From assembly GCA_029779845.1 (NCBI GenBank), contig JAKOZT010000121.1:1-64000 (forward strand): a stretch of 64,000 nt of DNA, read 5' to 3'. The stretch's first letter is position 1. Each line of letters begins with the position of its first letter. Positions 19,348-29,065 of the stretch are shown piece by piece. The notes below the pieces were generated by a model. It saw only the letters and a program-made list of their open reading frames with translations, was not told the DNA's origin and did no database searches. Both the position numbers and the translations under genes were made by a program. The DNA is from Pseudomonadota bacterium (GTDB lineage: Bacteria; Pseudomonadota; Gammaproteobacteria; Burkholderiales; Burkholderiaceae_C).

Positions 19348-21189
19348 ATGCGCCGTCACAGCCTGAGCGCGGCCGGCTTGCCTGCTTCCTCCCCCGCTTC
19401 CGCGCCGAAGTCGGAGTGGGGCGCGCTGCGCCGGCTGGCGCCGTACCTCTGGCAATGGCGCTGGCGCGTCGGCGTGGCGCTGGCCTGCCTGGTCGCGGCC
19501 AAGCTCGCCAACATCGGCGTGCCGCTGGTGCTCAAGCAGATCGTCGATGCGCTCGACCTCAAGCCCGGCGACCCGCGCGCGGCTCTCGTCGTGCCGGTGG
19601 CGCTGCTGCTCGCCTACGGCGCGCTGCGCCTGTCGGTGACGCTCTTCACCGAGCTGCGCGAGTTCCTGTTCTACCCGGTGGCCGCGCGCATCGCGCGGCG
19701 TGTCGCGCTCGAAGCCTTCGAGCACCTGCTGTCGCTGAGCCTGCGCTTCCACCTCGAGCGCCAGACCGGCGGCGTCTCGCGCGACATCGAGCGCGGTTCG
19801 AAGGCGATCCACTCGCTGCTGAACTACACCATCTACAACATCCTGCCGACGCTGGTCGAGATGACGCTGGTGATCGCGCTGCTGGCAACCAAGTTCGACG
19901 GCTGGTTCGCCGCGATCACGCTGGCCGCGCTGGCGCTGTACATCGGCTTCACCGTCAGCGTGACCGAGTGGCGCACGCATTTCCGCCGCGCGATGAACGA
20001 GCAGGACAGCCAGGCCAACACCCGCGCCGTCGACGCGCTGCTGAACTACGAGACCGTCAAGGTGTTCGGCAACGAGGGCTTCGAGCAGGCGCGCTACGAC
20101 GACAACCTGCGGCGCCTGGAGCGCGCCTCGGTGAAGTCGCAGAGTTCGCTGTCGCTGCTCAACCTCGGGCAGAGCGCGATCATCTCGGTGGCGGTGGTGC
20201 TGCTGGTGTGGCGCGCCACCGTCGGCGTGGTCGACGGCACGCTGACGCTGGGCGACCTGGTGCTGATCAACGCGCTGATGATCCAGCTGTACGTGCCGCT
20301 GAACTTCCTCGGCGTGATCTACCGCGAGATCAAGCAGTCGACCATCGACATGGAGAAGATGTTCGCGCTGCTCGGCCAGCACCGCGAGGTGGCCGACGCG
20401 CCCGGCGCCTTGCCCCTCGAACCGCGCGGCGGCACGCTGCGCTTCGAGAACGTGCACTTCGGCTACGACGCCAGCCGCGAGATCCTGCACGGCGTCAGCT
20501 TCGAGGTGCCGGCCGGGCACACGGTGGCGGTGGTCGGCCCCTCGGGCGCGGGCAAGAGCACGCTGGCGCGGCTGCTGTTCCGCTTCTACGACGTGGACCA
20601 GGGCCGCATCACCATCGACGGCCAGGACATCCGCGCGGTGACGCAGAAGAGCCTGCGCCGGGCGATCGGCATCGTGCCGCAGGACACCGTGCTGTTCAAC
20701 GACACGGTCGAATACAACATCGCCTACGGCCGCCCGGGCGCCTCGCGCGCCGAGGTGGAGGCGGCGGCGAAGGCGGCGCACATCCACGCCTTCATCGCCT
20801 CCACACCCAAGGGCTACGACACGATGGTCGGCGAGCGCGGGCTGAAGCTCTCCGGCGGCGAGAAGCAGCGCGTGGCGATCGCGCGCACGCTCCTGAAGAA
20901 CCCGCCGCTGCTGGTGTTCGACGAGGCCACCTCGGCGCTCGACTCGGCCAACGAGCGCGCCATCCAGGAAGAGCTGCGCAGCGCGGCGCGCGGCAAGACC
21001 GCGCTGGTGATCGCGCACCGGCTGTCGACCATCGCCGATGCCGACCAGATCCTGGTGATGGAGCACGGCCGCATCGTCGAGCGCGGCACGCACGCCGAGC
21101 TGCTGGCGCTGGACGGGCGCTATGCGCAGATGTGGCGCTTGCAGCGCAGCAGCGAAGGCGACGCGCGCGAGCGCGAGATCGTCGCGTGA
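19348..21189 (+). CDS. Atm1-type ABC exporter (half transporter)
   Basis: The 613-residue protein fuses six transmembrane helices (about 20-310) to an ATPase domain with Walker A GPSGAGKST, Q loop IVPQDTVLF, signature LSGGEKQR, Walker B LLVFDEAT and switch His in IAHRLST. The membrane part has NYETVKVFGNE, typical of the Atm1/HMT1 family that exports glutathione-bound sulfur or metal species. Homodimer expected. An in-frame GTG at 19309 would add 13 residues; the ATG matches the family start better. Confidence 0.88.
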   Translation: MRRHSLSAAGLPASSPASAPKSEWGALRRLAPYLWQWRWRVGVALACLVAAKLANIGVPLVLKQIVDALDLKPGDPRAALVVPVALLLAYGALRLSVTLFTELREFLFYPVAARIARRVALEAFEHLLSLSLRFHLERQTGGVSRDIERGSKAIHSLLNYTIYNILPTLVEMTLVIALLATKFDGWFAAITLAALALYIGFTVSVTEWRTHFRRAMNEQDSQANTRAVDALLNYETVKVFGNEGFEQARYDDNLRRLERASVKSQSSLSLLNLGQSAIISVAVVLLVWRATVGVVDGTLTLGDLVLINALMIQLYVPLNFLGVIYREIKQSTIDMEKMFALLGQHREVADAPGALPLEPRGGTLRFENVHFGYDASREILHGVSFEVPAGHTVAVVGPSGAGKSTLARLLFRFYDVDQGRITIDGQDIRAVTQKSLRRAIGIVPQDTVLFNDTVEYNIAYGRPGASRAEVEAAAKAAHIHAFIASTPKGYDTMVGERGLKLSGGEKQRVAIARTLLKNPPLLVFDEATSALDSANERAIQEELRSAARGKTALVIAHRLSTIADADQILVMEHGRIVERGTHAELLALDGRYAQMWRLQRSSEGDAREREIVA

Positions 21190-21214
21190 ACCGGGCAACG
21201 GCAGCGCGGGCGCG

Positions 21215-22507
21215 TCACGCCATGTCCTGGCCGCTGCCTCGGGCGCTGCCGCCATCCCGCCGCGGGTCGACAACGAGAGCTTCGGCGCCGGGGCCAGCGC
21301 CCACGGCGACGCGCAGCATGCGCGCCAGCGCCCAGGCCAGCGCCAGCCCGGCCAGCGAGGCGAGGCCGGTGACCAGCCCGGTCCAATGCCAGCCGCCGGC
21401 GCGCGCCGCCACCCAGGCGACGATCGGCGGGCCGGCGAACTGGCCGAGCGCCGAGAGCTGCTGCATCCAGCCGACTGTCGTCGAGACGCTGTCTTCGCCC
21501 GGCGCGACGCGCATGCCCAGCGCGAACAGCGTCGCCGGGATCATCCCGCCCACCCCCGAGAAGGCCAGCACCGCGAGGTAGCGCAACGCCGGCGGCAGCC
21601 CTTGCCCGGCCACGCCCGAGAATGCCGCCGCGGCGGCCAGCGCCATCACGATGAAGCCGATGCGCAGCAGGCGCGGCGGCGGCACGCCGCGCTGCAGCAG
21701 CCGGCCGGCGCCGAGGTTGCCGCCCATGTTCACCGCCGCGGCCAGCGCGGTCAGCACGCCGGTGGCGGCGGCGCCCACGCCGGCCGCCGCGTAGATCGCC
21801 GGCAGGAAGCCGATCACCGCCAGCCACTGGCTCGAATAGAGCGCGAAGCTCGCTGCCACCAGCCAGGGCCCTCGCGCGGCCAGCGTGCGCTGCACGCGCG
21901 CCGCCATGCCCGAAGCCTTGGCCGCCGCCGCGCCCGGCACCGCAGGCACGCCGCGCGCGAGCGCCAGCGCCATCAGGCCCGAGAGCGCGCCGAGCGCGAG
22001 CCACCATGAGCGCCACCCGAAGGCGGCGATCCACAGCGGGCCGAGCAGCAGCCCGAGCGCCGCGCCCAGCGGCATGTAGGTGCCCCACAGGCCCAGCATC
22101 ACGTTCAGCCGCTCGGGCGCGGTGAGGCGGCGGATCAGCCCCGGCGCCGGCAGCACCACCATCAGGAAGCCGAAGCCTTCGAGCGCGCGCAGCGCCAGCA
22201 ATGCAGTCACGCCGTTCGCCCAGGCGCCGAGCGCGCTCGCCGCGGCCAGCAGCGCCAGGCCGATCAGCATGCTGCGGCGCAGCCCGAGCGCATCGGCCAG
22301 CACGCCGAAGGCGATGCCGGCGGTCATGCCGGCCGCCTGCACCAGCGAGAGCAGGAAGCCGGCCTCGACCAGCGACATGCCGAGCGCCTCGCGCAGCGCG
22401 GCGATGGCCGGGGGCAGCTTGCCGACGTGCAAGGCGGCGCTGACGCCGGCGGCGAACACCAGCCAGGCGGCGGCGCGGGACGGAGAAGGGGCGGTGGACG
22501 TGTTCAT
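21215..22507 (-). CDS. MFS transporter (CynX-like group)
   Basis: The 430-residue inner-membrane protein has about twelve hydrophobic helices and the MFS loop motif GVLADALGLRRSM between helices 2 and 3. Substrate is unknown; the CynX/NimT-like group moves small anions or drugs. It is transcribed away from a LysR regulator, 55 bases apart, which suggests control by it. It is convergent with the ABC exporter. Confidence 0.8.
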   Translation of the reverse strand: MNTSTAPSPSRAAAWLVFAAGVSAALHVGKLPPAIAALREALGMSLVEAGFLLSLVQAAGMTAGIAFGVLADALGLRRSMLIGLALLAAASALGAWANGVTALLALRALEGFGFLMVVLPAPGLIRRLTAPERLNVMLGLWGTYMPLGAALGLLLGPLWIAAFGWRSWWLALGALSGLMALALARGVPAVPGAAAAKASGMAARVQRTLAARGPWLVAASFALYSSQWLAVIGFLPAIYAAAGVGAAATGVLTALAAAVNMGGNLGAGRLLQRGVPPPRLLRIGFIVMALAAAAAFSGVAGQGLPPALRYLAVLAFSGVGGMIPATLFALGMRVAPGEDSVSTTVGWMQQLSALGQFAGPPIVAWVAARAGGWHWTGLVTGLASLAGLALAWALARMLRVAVGAGPGAEALVVDPRRDGGSARGSGQDMA

Positions 22508-22562
22508 CGGCCGCGCAGTGTGCCCGCAAACGCGCGAGGCGGCCTCGCTACACTCCCCCGCC

Positions 22563-23531
22563 GTGGAAACCAAGTGGCTCGAGGACTTCGTCAGCCTGGC
22601 CGAGACGCGCAGCTTCTCGCGCTCGGCGCAACTGCGCCACGTCACGCAGCCGGCCTTCTCGCGGCGCATCCAGGCGCTCGAAGCCTGGGCGGGCATCGAC
22701 CTGGTGGACCGCTCCTCCTACCCCACGCGCCTGACCCCGGCCGGCGAGACGCTGCACGCGCAGGCGCTGGAGATCCTCGGCACGCTGCAGGCCACGCGCA
22801 ACATGATGCGCGGCCACCAGAGCGGTGCGCAGGACATGATCGAGTTCGCCGTGCCGCACTCGCTGGCCTTCAGCTTCTTCCCGCACTGGGTGATGGACCT
22901 GCGCAGCCGCTTCGGCGCGGTGAAGAGCCGGCTGATCACGCTCAACGTGCACGACGCGGTGCTGCAGCTCACCGAAGGCAGCTGCGACCTGCTGATCGCC
23001 TACCACCACCCGAGCCAGCCCTTGCAGCTGGCGCCCGAGCGTTACGAGATGCTCAGCCTGGGCCGCGAGACGCTCGCGCCCTACGCGCGCGGCGACGAGG
23101 CCGGCCAGCCGCTCTTCCGCCTGCCCGGCACCGCGGCGCGCAAGGTGCCCTACCTCGGCTACGGCGAGGCGGCGTACCTCGGGCGGCTCGTCGAGGTGAT
23201 CGCCAAGCAGGCCGCGGCGACGCCGCACCTCGAGCCGATCTACGAGACCGACATGGCCGAGGGCCTGAAGGCGATGGCGCTGGAAGGCCACGGCCTGGCC
23301 TTCCTGCCGGCCAGCTCGGTGAAGAAGGAACTGAAGAGCCGCCGCCTGGTGCGCGCCGCCGAGCCCGGGCAGTACGAGATCACGATGGAGGTGCGCATCT
23401 ACCGCGAGCGGCCTGAACTCGCGCGCCACCACAAGGCCGGCGCGCTGGCGCTGTGGGAGTTCCTGCGCGGCGAAGGGCGTGGCGAGGCGAGAGGGGAACT
23501 ACGTGCAAACCCCCCAGCCGTCCGTCCCTAG
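22563..23531 (+). CDS. LysR-family regulator, HypT/YjiE-like
   Basis: The 322-residue protein has the N-terminal winged helix (residues 1-65). Its start ETKWLEDFVSLAETRSFSRSA and then QPAFSRRIQALE (quoted as two pieces) closely follow E. coli HypT (YjiE), a hypochlorite-responsive regulator activated by Met oxidation. The effector domain covers about 95-300. The GTG start at 22563 is needed to reach the family N-terminus; TACACT at 22549-22554 could be its -10. Divergent from the MFS gene. Response to HOCl is inference from similarity. Confidence 0.82.
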   Translation: METKWLEDFVSLAETRSFSRSAQLRHVTQPAFSRRIQALEAWAGIDLVDRSSYPTRLTPAGETLHAQALEILGTLQATRNMMRGHQSGAQDMIEFAVPHSLAFSFFPHWVMDLRSRFGAVKSRLITLNVHDAVLQLTEGSCDLLIAYHHPSQPLQLAPERYEMLSLGRETLAPYARGDEAGQPLFRLPGTAARKVPYLGYGEAAYLGRLVEVIAKQAAATPHLEPIYETDMAEGLKAMALEGHGLAFLPASSVKKELKSRRLVRAAEPGQYEITMEVRIYRERPELARHHKAGALALWEFLRGEGRGEARGELRANPPAVRP

Positions 23532-23577
23532 AATGCCGTTTCTCTCTCACCTTCAACCCTCATTCGCAGGAGTTCGC

Positions 23578-24480
23578 ATGAAGAAGACGATGCTCGTTCA
23601 GGCCTTCGCGCTCGCGGCGGCCTCGCTGGCCTTCGCCGCCCACGCCGACACGCTGAAGAAGATCAAGGACAGCGGCAGCGTGACGATGGGCGTGCGCGAA
23701 TCCTCCGGCGCCCTGAGCTACACGCTCGGCGACGGCAAGTACGCCGGTTTCCATTACGAGGTGTGCACGCGCGTGCTGGCCGACATCCAGAAGCAGCTCG
23801 GCCTGGCCAAGCTCGACGTGAAGTACCAGCCCGTCACCTCGCAGAACCGCATCCCGCTGGTGCAGAACGGCACCGTCGACATCGAGTGCGGCTCGACCAC
23901 CAACAACGTCGCGCGCCAGAAGGACGTCGCCTTCGCCGTCACCACCTACGTCGAGGAAGTGCGCATCGCCGTCAAGGCGAATTCGGGCATCACCTCGATC
24001 GCGCAGCTCAAGGGCAAGACCGTCGCCACCACCACCGGCACCACCAGCGTGCAGCTGCTGCGCAAGCACGAGCGCGCCAACGGCGTCGAGTTCAAGGAGA
24101 TGTTCGGCAAGGACCATGCCGACAGCTTCCTGCTGATGGAAACCGGCCGCGCCGACGCCTTCGTGATGGACGGCCAGATCCTCGCCGGCAACATCGCCAA
24201 GTCGAAGAACCCGGCCGACTTCAAGATCGTCGGCGAGGTGCTGTCGGTCGAGCCGATCGCGATCATGATCCGCAAGGACGACCCGGCCTTCAAGAAGGCG
24301 GTCGACGACAGCATCATCGCGATGATGAAGTCCGGCGAGATCGCCCGGCTGTACGACAAGTGGTTCATGCAGCCGATCCCGCCGTCCAACACCAAGGTCG
24401 GCCTGCCGGCCAGCGAGGCCACCAAGGCCGCCTGGGCGAACCCGAACGACAAGCCGGTCGAGGAGTACCTGAAGAAGTAA
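23578..24480 (+). CDS. gltI: Glutamate/aspartate ABC transporter, binding protein
   Basis: The 300-residue protein has a cleavable signal (MKKTMLVQAFALAAASLAFAAHA, cleavage after AHA; quoted region spans 1-23) and the SBP_bac_3 fold. The motifs ECGSTTNNVARQKDVAF and TTTGTTSVQLL match GltI. It binds acidic amino acids in the periplasm and docks on GltJK. TAGAAT at 23529-23534 may be its -10. The gap to gltJ contains a strong terminator, so much of its message may end there. Confidence 0.9.
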   Translation: MKKTMLVQAFALAAASLAFAAHADTLKKIKDSGSVTMGVRESSGALSYTLGDGKYAGFHYEVCTRVLADIQKQLGLAKLDVKYQPVTSQNRIPLVQNGTVDIECGSTTNNVARQKDVAFAVTTYVEEVRIAVKANSGITSIAQLKGKTVATTTGTTSVQLLRKHERANGVEFKEMFGKDHADSFLLMETGRADAFVMDGQILAGNIAKSKNPADFKIVGEVLSVEPIAIMIRKDDPAFKKAVDDSIIAMMKSGEIARLYDKWFMQPIPPSNTKVGLPASEATKAAWANPNDKPVEEYLKK

Positions 24481-24493
24481 GCGAGCGCCCCCT

Positions 24494-24528
24494 GGCAAGC
24501 CCGGGGCCCGATCGGCCCGGGGCTTGCT
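24494..24528 (+). repeat. Large GC hairpin downstream of gltI
   Basis: GCAAGCCC and GGGCTTGC pair as outer arms, with a further imperfect GC-rich inner stem. No T tract follows. It could stabilise the gltI message or slow polymerase before the terminator that comes next. Confidence 0.6.
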
Positions 24529-24540
24529 TATGCTGGGGCA

Positions 24541-24577
24541 GCGCGGCGTGGTGGCCATCCGCGCCGCGCTTTTTCTT
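24541..24577 (+). terminator. Intrinsic terminator/attenuator between gltI and gltJ
   Basis: GCGCGGCG (24541-24548) and CGCCGCGC (24562-24569) form an 8-pair GC stem, followed at once by TTTTTCTTT. This is a textbook terminator 20 bases before gltJ. Partial read-through would give more binding protein than permease. Confidence 0.8.
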
Positions 24578-24597
24578 TATCCGGGAGGAGGGCCGCG

Positions 24598-25347
24598 ATG
24601 GCCTTGATGGATCTTGACTGGACGGTGTTCTGCAAGGACACCATCAGCGGGGACGTGACGCCCGGTTGCTTCGGCGCCAAGGGCGAGCTGACCTATCTCG
24701 ACTGGATCGTCAACGCCTGGGGCTGGACGCTGGCCGTCTCGCTGCTGGCGCTGGTGGTGGCGCTGGTGGTGGGCTCGCTGATGGGCGTGCTGCGCACCAC
24801 GCCGAACAAGTGGCTGGTGGGCCTGGGCAACGCCTGGACCGAGCTGTTCCGCAACATCCCGCTGCTGGTGCAGGTGTTCCTCTGGTACTACGTGGTGCCG
24901 GAGATCTTCCCGGTGCTCAAGTCGCTGCCGAGCATGATCCTGGTGGTGTTCGCGCTGGGCTTCTTCACCTCGGCGCGCGTGTCCGAGCAGGTGCGCGCCG
25001 GCATCCAGGCGCTGCCGCGCGGCCAGCGCTACGCCGGCCTGGCGGTGGGGCTGACGCTGCCGCAGACCTACCGCTACGTGCTGCTGCCGATGGCATTCCG
25101 CATCGTCATCCCGCCGCTGACCAGCGAGTCGATGAACATCGTCAAGAACTCGTCGGTGGCCTTCGCGGTGAGCATCGCCGAGCTGACGCAGTTCGCCCTG
25201 CAGGCGCAGGAGGAGACCTCGCGCGGCATCGAGATCTACCTCGCGGTGACGGCGCTGTACTTCATCAGCGCCTTCGCGATCAACCGCATCGCCCTGTTCA
25301 TCGAGAAGCGGGTGCAGGTGCCCGGCATGATCGGAGGCGGGAAATGA
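24598..25347 (+). CDS. gltJ: Glutamate/aspartate ABC transporter, permease GltJ
   Basis: The 249-residue membrane protein has about five helices and the ABC permease EAA-type loop in [20 protein letters not shown]. It pairs with GltK to form the channel. GGGAGGAGG precedes the ATG. Its stop overlaps the gltK start (ATGA). Confidence 0.92.
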   Translation: MALMDLDWTVFCKDTISGDVTPGCFGAKGELTYLDWIVNAWGWTLAVSLLALVVALVVGSLMGVLRTTPNKWLVGLGNAWTELFRNIPLLVQVFLWYYVVPEIFPVLKSLPSMILVVFALGFFTSARVSEQVRAGIQALPRGQRYAGLAVGLTLPQTYRYVLLPMAFRIVIPPLTSESMNIVKNSSVAFAVSIAELTQFALQAQEETSRGIEIYLAVTALYFISAFAINRIALFIEKRVQVPGMIGGGK

Positions 25348-26012
25348 GCGCCCTCGACTTCGGCTTCCTGAACTGGGGCGTCATCTCCGCCTTCATCGTC
25401 AAGGGCTTCATCTTCTCGATCCAGCTGACGCTGATCGCGATGGTCGGCGGCATCGTGCTGGGCACCGTGCTGGCGCTGATGCGGCTGTCGGGCAAGGGCT
25501 GGCTGGTGCTGCCGGCGGCGTTCTACGTCAACACGCTGCGCTCCATCCCGCTGGTGATGGTGATCCTGTGGTTCTTCCTGCTGATCCCGATGCTGATCGG
25601 CCGGCCGATGGGCGCCGAGCTGTCGGCCATCATCACCTTCACGGTGTTCGAGGCGGCCTACTACTCGGAGATCATGCGCGCGGGCATCCAGAGCGTGCCC
25701 AAGGGGCAGGTCCACGCCGGCTACGCGGTGGGCATGACCTACGCGCAGTGCATGAAGCTGGTGGTGCTGCCGCAGGCCTTCCGCAACATGCTGCCGGTGC
25801 TGCTGACGCAGACCATCATCCTGTTCCAGGACACCTCGCTGGTGTACGCCATCGGCGCCTACGACCTGCTCAAGGGCTTCGAGGTGGCCGGCAAGAACTT
25901 CAACCGCCCGGTCGAGACCTACCTGGTCGCCGCCGTCGTGTACTTCATCATCTGCTTCAGCCTGTCGATGCTCGTGCGTCGGCTGCAGAAGAAGATCCAG
26001 ATCATCCGCTAG
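25344..26012 (+). CDS. gltK: Glutamate/aspartate ABC transporter, permease GltK
   Basis: The 222-residue membrane protein has five predicted helices and the EAA loop in [20 protein letters not shown]. Translation starts inside the gltJ stop codon. The gltL start follows after 11 bases. Confidence 0.92.
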   Translation: MSALDFGFLNWGVISAFIVKGFIFSIQLTLIAMVGGIVLGTVLALMRLSGKGWLVLPAAFYVNTLRSIPLVMVILWFFLLIPMLIGRPMGAELSAIITFTVFEAAYYSEIMRAGIQSVPKGQVHAGYAVGMTYAQCMKLVVLPQAFRNMLPVLLTQTIILFQDTSLVYAIGAYDLLKGFEVAGKNFNRPVETYLVAAVVYFIICFSLSMLVRRLQKKIQIIR

Positions 26013-26023
26013 GAGGCAAGGCC

Positions 26024-26758
26024 GTGATCGACATCGACAACGTGAGCAAGTGGTACGGCAGCTTCCAGGTGCTGACCGACTGCACGACGAGCATCAAGAA
26101 GGGCGAGGTGGTGGTGGTGTGCGGCCCCTCGGGCTCGGGCAAGAGCACGCTGATCAAGACCGTCAACGCGCTCGAGCCGATCCAGAAGGGCGACATCGTC
26201 GTCGACGGCATCAGCATCAGCGACCCCAAGACCAACCTGCCCAAGCTGCGCAGCCGCGTCGGCATGGTGTTCCAGCACTTCGAGCTGTTCCCGCACCTGT
26301 CGGTGACCGAGAACCTGACGATCGCGCAGATCAAGGTGCTGGGCCGCTCGCCCGACGAGGCCAAGGCGCGCGGCTTGAAGATGCTCGATCGCGTGGGCCT
26401 GGCGGCGCACAAGGACAAGTTTCCGGGCCAGCTCTCCGGTGGCCAGCAGCAGCGCGTGGCGATCGCGCGCGCGCTGAGCATGGACCCGATCGTGATGCTG
26501 TTCGACGAGCCGACCTCGGCGCTCGACCCCGAGATGGTCGGCGAGGTGCTCGACGTGATGGTCGGCCTGGCGCGCGAGGGCATGACGATGATGGTGGTCA
26601 CGCACGAGATGGGCTTCGCCAAGAAGGTCAGCCACCGCGTGATCTTCATGGACGCCGGCAAGATCGTCGAGGACTGCACCAAGGACGACTTTTTCGGCAA
26701 GCCCGAGGCGCGTTCGCCGCGCGCAAAGGACTTCCTCTCGAAGATCCTGCAGCACTGA
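26024..26758 (+). CDS. gltL: Glutamate/aspartate ABC transporter, ATPase GltL
   Basis: The 244-residue ATPase has Walker [11 protein letters not shown], signature [14 protein letters not shown], Walker [12 protein letters not shown] and switch His in VVTHEMG. It starts with GTG ([12 protein letters not shown]), with AGGAGG 7 bases upstream overlapping the gltK stop. It drives uptake by the GltIJK proteins. Confidence 0.93.
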   Translation: MIDIDNVSKWYGSFQVLTDCTTSIKKGEVVVVCGPSGSGKSTLIKTVNALEPIQKGDIVVDGISISDPKTNLPKLRSRVGMVFQHFELFPHLSVTENLTIAQIKVLGRSPDEAKARGLKMLDRVGLAAHKDKFPGQLSGGQQQRVAIARALSMDPIVMLFDEPTSALDPEMVGEVLDVMVGLAREGMTMMVVTHEMGFAKKVSHRVIFMDAGKIVEDCTKDDFFGKPEARSPRAKDFLSKILQH

Positions 26759-26802
26759 GGCGCGCTGTCGTCGCGGCGACGGCGCCGCGCGGGCGGCTGC
26801 GA

Positions 26803-26816
26803 CACAATCGCTGCCC
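26803..26816 (+). promoter_or_regulatory. CACAATCGCTGCCC motif abutting the pyrC start
   Basis: CACAAT (26803-26808) ends 8 bases before the ATG at 26817, again placing a predicted transcription start at or near the start codon. No convincing -35 is visible. Confidence 0.4.
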
Positions 26817-27857
26817 ATGAGCGACAACCGCGACACCCTCACGATCACCCGCCCCGACGACTGGCATCTGCACGTGCGCGACGGCGCCTCGATGGCGGCC
26901 GTGATGCCGGCCAGCGCGCGCCAGTTCGGCCGCGCGATCATCATGCCCAACCTCAAGCCGCCGGTGACGACCACCGCGCAGGCACTGGCCTACCGCGAGC
27001 GCATCCTCGCCGCGCTGCCACGGGGCACGGCCTTCGAGCCGCTGATGACGCTGTACCTCACCGACAACCTGCCGCCCGACGAGATCCGCCGCGCGCACGA
27101 GGCCGGCATCGCGGCCGTCAAGCTCTACCCGGCCGGCGCCACCACCAACAGCGACGCCGGCGTGACCGATCTGCGCCACTGCCACGAGACGCTCGACACG
27201 ATGCAGCGCCTCGGCCTGCCGCTCCTGGTGCATGGCGAGGTGACCGACCCGGAGGTGGACCTGTTCGACCGCGAGCGCGCCTTCATCGACCAGAAGCTGA
27301 TCCCGCTGCGCGCCGACTTTCCCGAACTGAAGATCGTCGTCGAGCACATCACCACGCGCGAGGCGGTGCAGTACGTCGGCGAGGCGAGCGCGAAGACGGC
27401 GGCGACCATCACCGCGCACCACCTGCTCTACAACCGCAACGCGATCTTCCTCGGCGGCGTGCGGCCGCACTACTACTGCCTGCCGGTGCTCAAGCGCGAG
27501 GAGCACCGCCGCGCGCTCGTCAACGCGGCGACCTCGGGCAGCGCGAAGTTCTTCCTCGGTACCGACAGCGCGCCGCACGCCGCCGCGCTGAAGGAGCACG
27601 CCAGCGGCTGCGCCGGCTGCTACACGGCGCTGTCCGCGCTGGAGCTGTACGCGGAGGCCTTCGACGCCGCCGGTGCGATCGACAAGCTGGAAGGCTTCGC
27701 CAGCTTCCACGGCCCGGCTTTCTACGGCCTGCCGCGCAATACCGGCACGGTGACGCTGAAACGCGAGCGCTGGACGCTGCCCGAGAGCGTTCCCTTCGGC
27801 GATGCCGAGTTGAAGCCGCTGCGCGGCGGTGAAGTGCTGAGCTGGAGGCAGGTATGA
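26817..27857 (+). CDS. pyrC: Dihydroorotase
   Basis: The 346-residue class II enzyme closes carbamoyl-aspartate to dihydroorotate in pyrimidine synthesis. Metal ligands are visible: WHLHVRDG (two His), the carboxylated Lys in [17 protein letters not shown], the His in LLVHGE, the His in VEHITT and the Asp in GTDSAPH. Length is normal. The stop overlaps the next gene (ATGA). Confidence 0.95.
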   Translation: MSDNRDTLTITRPDDWHLHVRDGASMAAVMPASARQFGRAIIMPNLKPPVTTTAQALAYRERILAALPRGTAFEPLMTLYLTDNLPPDEIRRAHEAGIAAVKLYPAGATTNSDAGVTDLRHCHETLDTMQRLGLPLLVHGEVTDPEVDLFDRERAFIDQKLIPLRADFPELKIVVEHITTREAVQYVGEASAKTAATITAHHLLYNRNAIFLGGVRPHYYCLPVLKREEHRRALVNAATSGSAKFFLGTDSAPHAAALKEHASGCAGCYTALSALELYAEAFDAAGAIDKLEGFASFHGPAFYGLPRNTGTVTLKRERWTLPESVPFGDAELKPLRGGEVLSWRQV

Positions 27858-28573
27858 ACGGCAAGGTGATGCTGCTGATCGACGCCGACAACGTTTCGGC
27901 CGACGTGATCGCACAGGCGGTCGAGAAGGTGCATGCCGAGCAGGGCGCGATCCACGTGCGGCGCGCCTACTGCACGGCCGAGTCGGCGCAGAAGAATCTC
28001 GCGCTCTTCAAGCGCCACTCGATCCGCCCGATCGTCAATCTCTCGGCCGGCAAGAACTCCACCGACATCGCGCTGGCCGTCGACGCGCTCGACCTGGTGC
28101 TGGCCGAGCGGCCCGCGCTGGTGGTGATCGTCTCGTCGGACTCCGACTTCGCGCCGCTGGTGATCCGCCTGCGCGAGAAGGGCTGCCGCGTCGAGGGCAT
28201 CGGCCAGCAGGGCAAGACCGGCGACGAGACGCAGGCGGTGTACGACGGCTACACGGTGCTGGCGCACGGCAAGGGCCGCGTTTCGGCGAAGGCCGCGCCG
28301 GCCGAGAAGCGCGCCCGCCCGGCGCGCAAGGCCGCGAAGCCGCCGCCCACGCCCGCGCTGCCCGAAGACGTCGAACGCATCCTGCACGCCGTGCCGGCGC
28401 TGCGCGATGGTGCGAAGCTCGAACTCGGCATCGCCGCCGAGCGGTTGCGCGCCGCCGGCCTGCTCGCCAAGAGCGCACCCTCGACCAAGCTCTTCAAGAA
28501 GCACCCGCAGCACTTCGCGCTCTCGCCCGAGAAACAACCCAACAAAGTGCAGTTCATCGGCGAGGCGGGATAA
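27854..28573 (+). CDS. NYN-domain ribonuclease with C-terminal OST-HTH/LOTUS-like domain
   Basis: The 239-residue protein has a PIN-like NYN domain (1-145) with acidic residues in LLIDADNVS (D9, D11), [13 protein letters not shown] and [11 protein letters not shown], typical of metal-dependent RNases. After an Ala/Lys/Pro linker (about 145-170), the last 65 residues resemble an OST-HTH/LOTUS RNA-binding domain, including [12 protein letters not shown]. It is coupled to pyrC and ends 10 bases before rnpB, whose promoter lies in its 3' end. Confidence 0.85.
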   Translation: MNGKVMLLIDADNVSADVIAQAVEKVHAEQGAIHVRRAYCTAESAQKNLALFKRHSIRPIVNLSAGKNSTDIALAVDALDLVLAERPALVVIVSSDSDFAPLVIRLREKGCRVEGIGQQGKTGDETQAVYDGYTVLAHGKGRVSAKAAPAEKRARPARKAAKPPPTPALPEDVERILHAVPALRDGAKLELGIAAERLRAAGLLAKSAPSTKLFKKHPQHFALSPEKQPNKVQFIGEAG

Positions 28574-28574
28574 T
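28569..28574 (+). promoter_or_regulatory. -10 element of rnpB
   Basis: GATAAT lies 9 bases before the predicted first base of RNase P RNA at 28584 and overlaps the stop codon of the upstream gene. No clear -35 hexamer is seen. Confidence 0.6.
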
Positions 28575-28583
28575 CGCCCCCGT

Positions 28584-29031
28584 GAAGCGGGCCAGACCGC
28601 CGCCGGTGCATCCGCCGAAAGGCCGCACGGGAGGAAGGTCCGGACTGCACAGGGCGGCGTAGCAGCCAACGGCTGTCCGGCGTGAGCCGAGGATCAGAGC
28701 AACAGAGACGAGTCAGGACGGGAGACCCCGCATCGGGTGTTCTGCCGGGCGCCGGCGCAAGCCGGCAGTGCCGTGCGGCTTGCCGCACGGCACCGGGCGA
28801 AAGCCCGAGCCCGCAGCCACCCAGAGCGGGCATAGCCCGCTCTGGGTGAAACGGGCAATCTCTACGCGCAGCAACACCGAATAGGCCGGCGATGATGTGG
28901 CTCCGCGGAGCCGGCGGGTAGGTGGCACCGAGCCGATGCAGCGATGCTCGGCCCAGAGGAATGGCGGTCACGGCGGCGACTCCGCAAGGAGAAGCCGCTG
29001 CACAGAATCCGGCCTATCGGCCCGCTTCACA
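28584..29031 (+). ncRNA. rnpB: RNase P RNA (M1, type A)
   Basis: The catalytic RNA trims tRNA 5' ends. The two ends pair as helix P1 (GAAGCGGGCC with GGCCCGCTTC). The conserved cores are present: GAGGAAGGTCCGGACTGCAC, AACGGGCAATCTCTACGC, CCGAATAGGCCGGCG, CCCAGAGGAATGGCGGTCAC and CACAGAATCCGGCCTATCGG. At about 448 nt it is longer than E. coli's 377; the extra length lies in GC-rich hairpins of the P12 region. Orientation is plus, between the NYN gene and the exporter. Confidence 0.95.
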
Positions 29032-29065
29032 TTTATTCGAAGGCCGAACGAGCGCAGCAGTACCG

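Noticed and set aside
28584-29031. Short reading frames within rnpB
   Set aside because: The region matches RNase P RNA cores, so these frames are coincidental.
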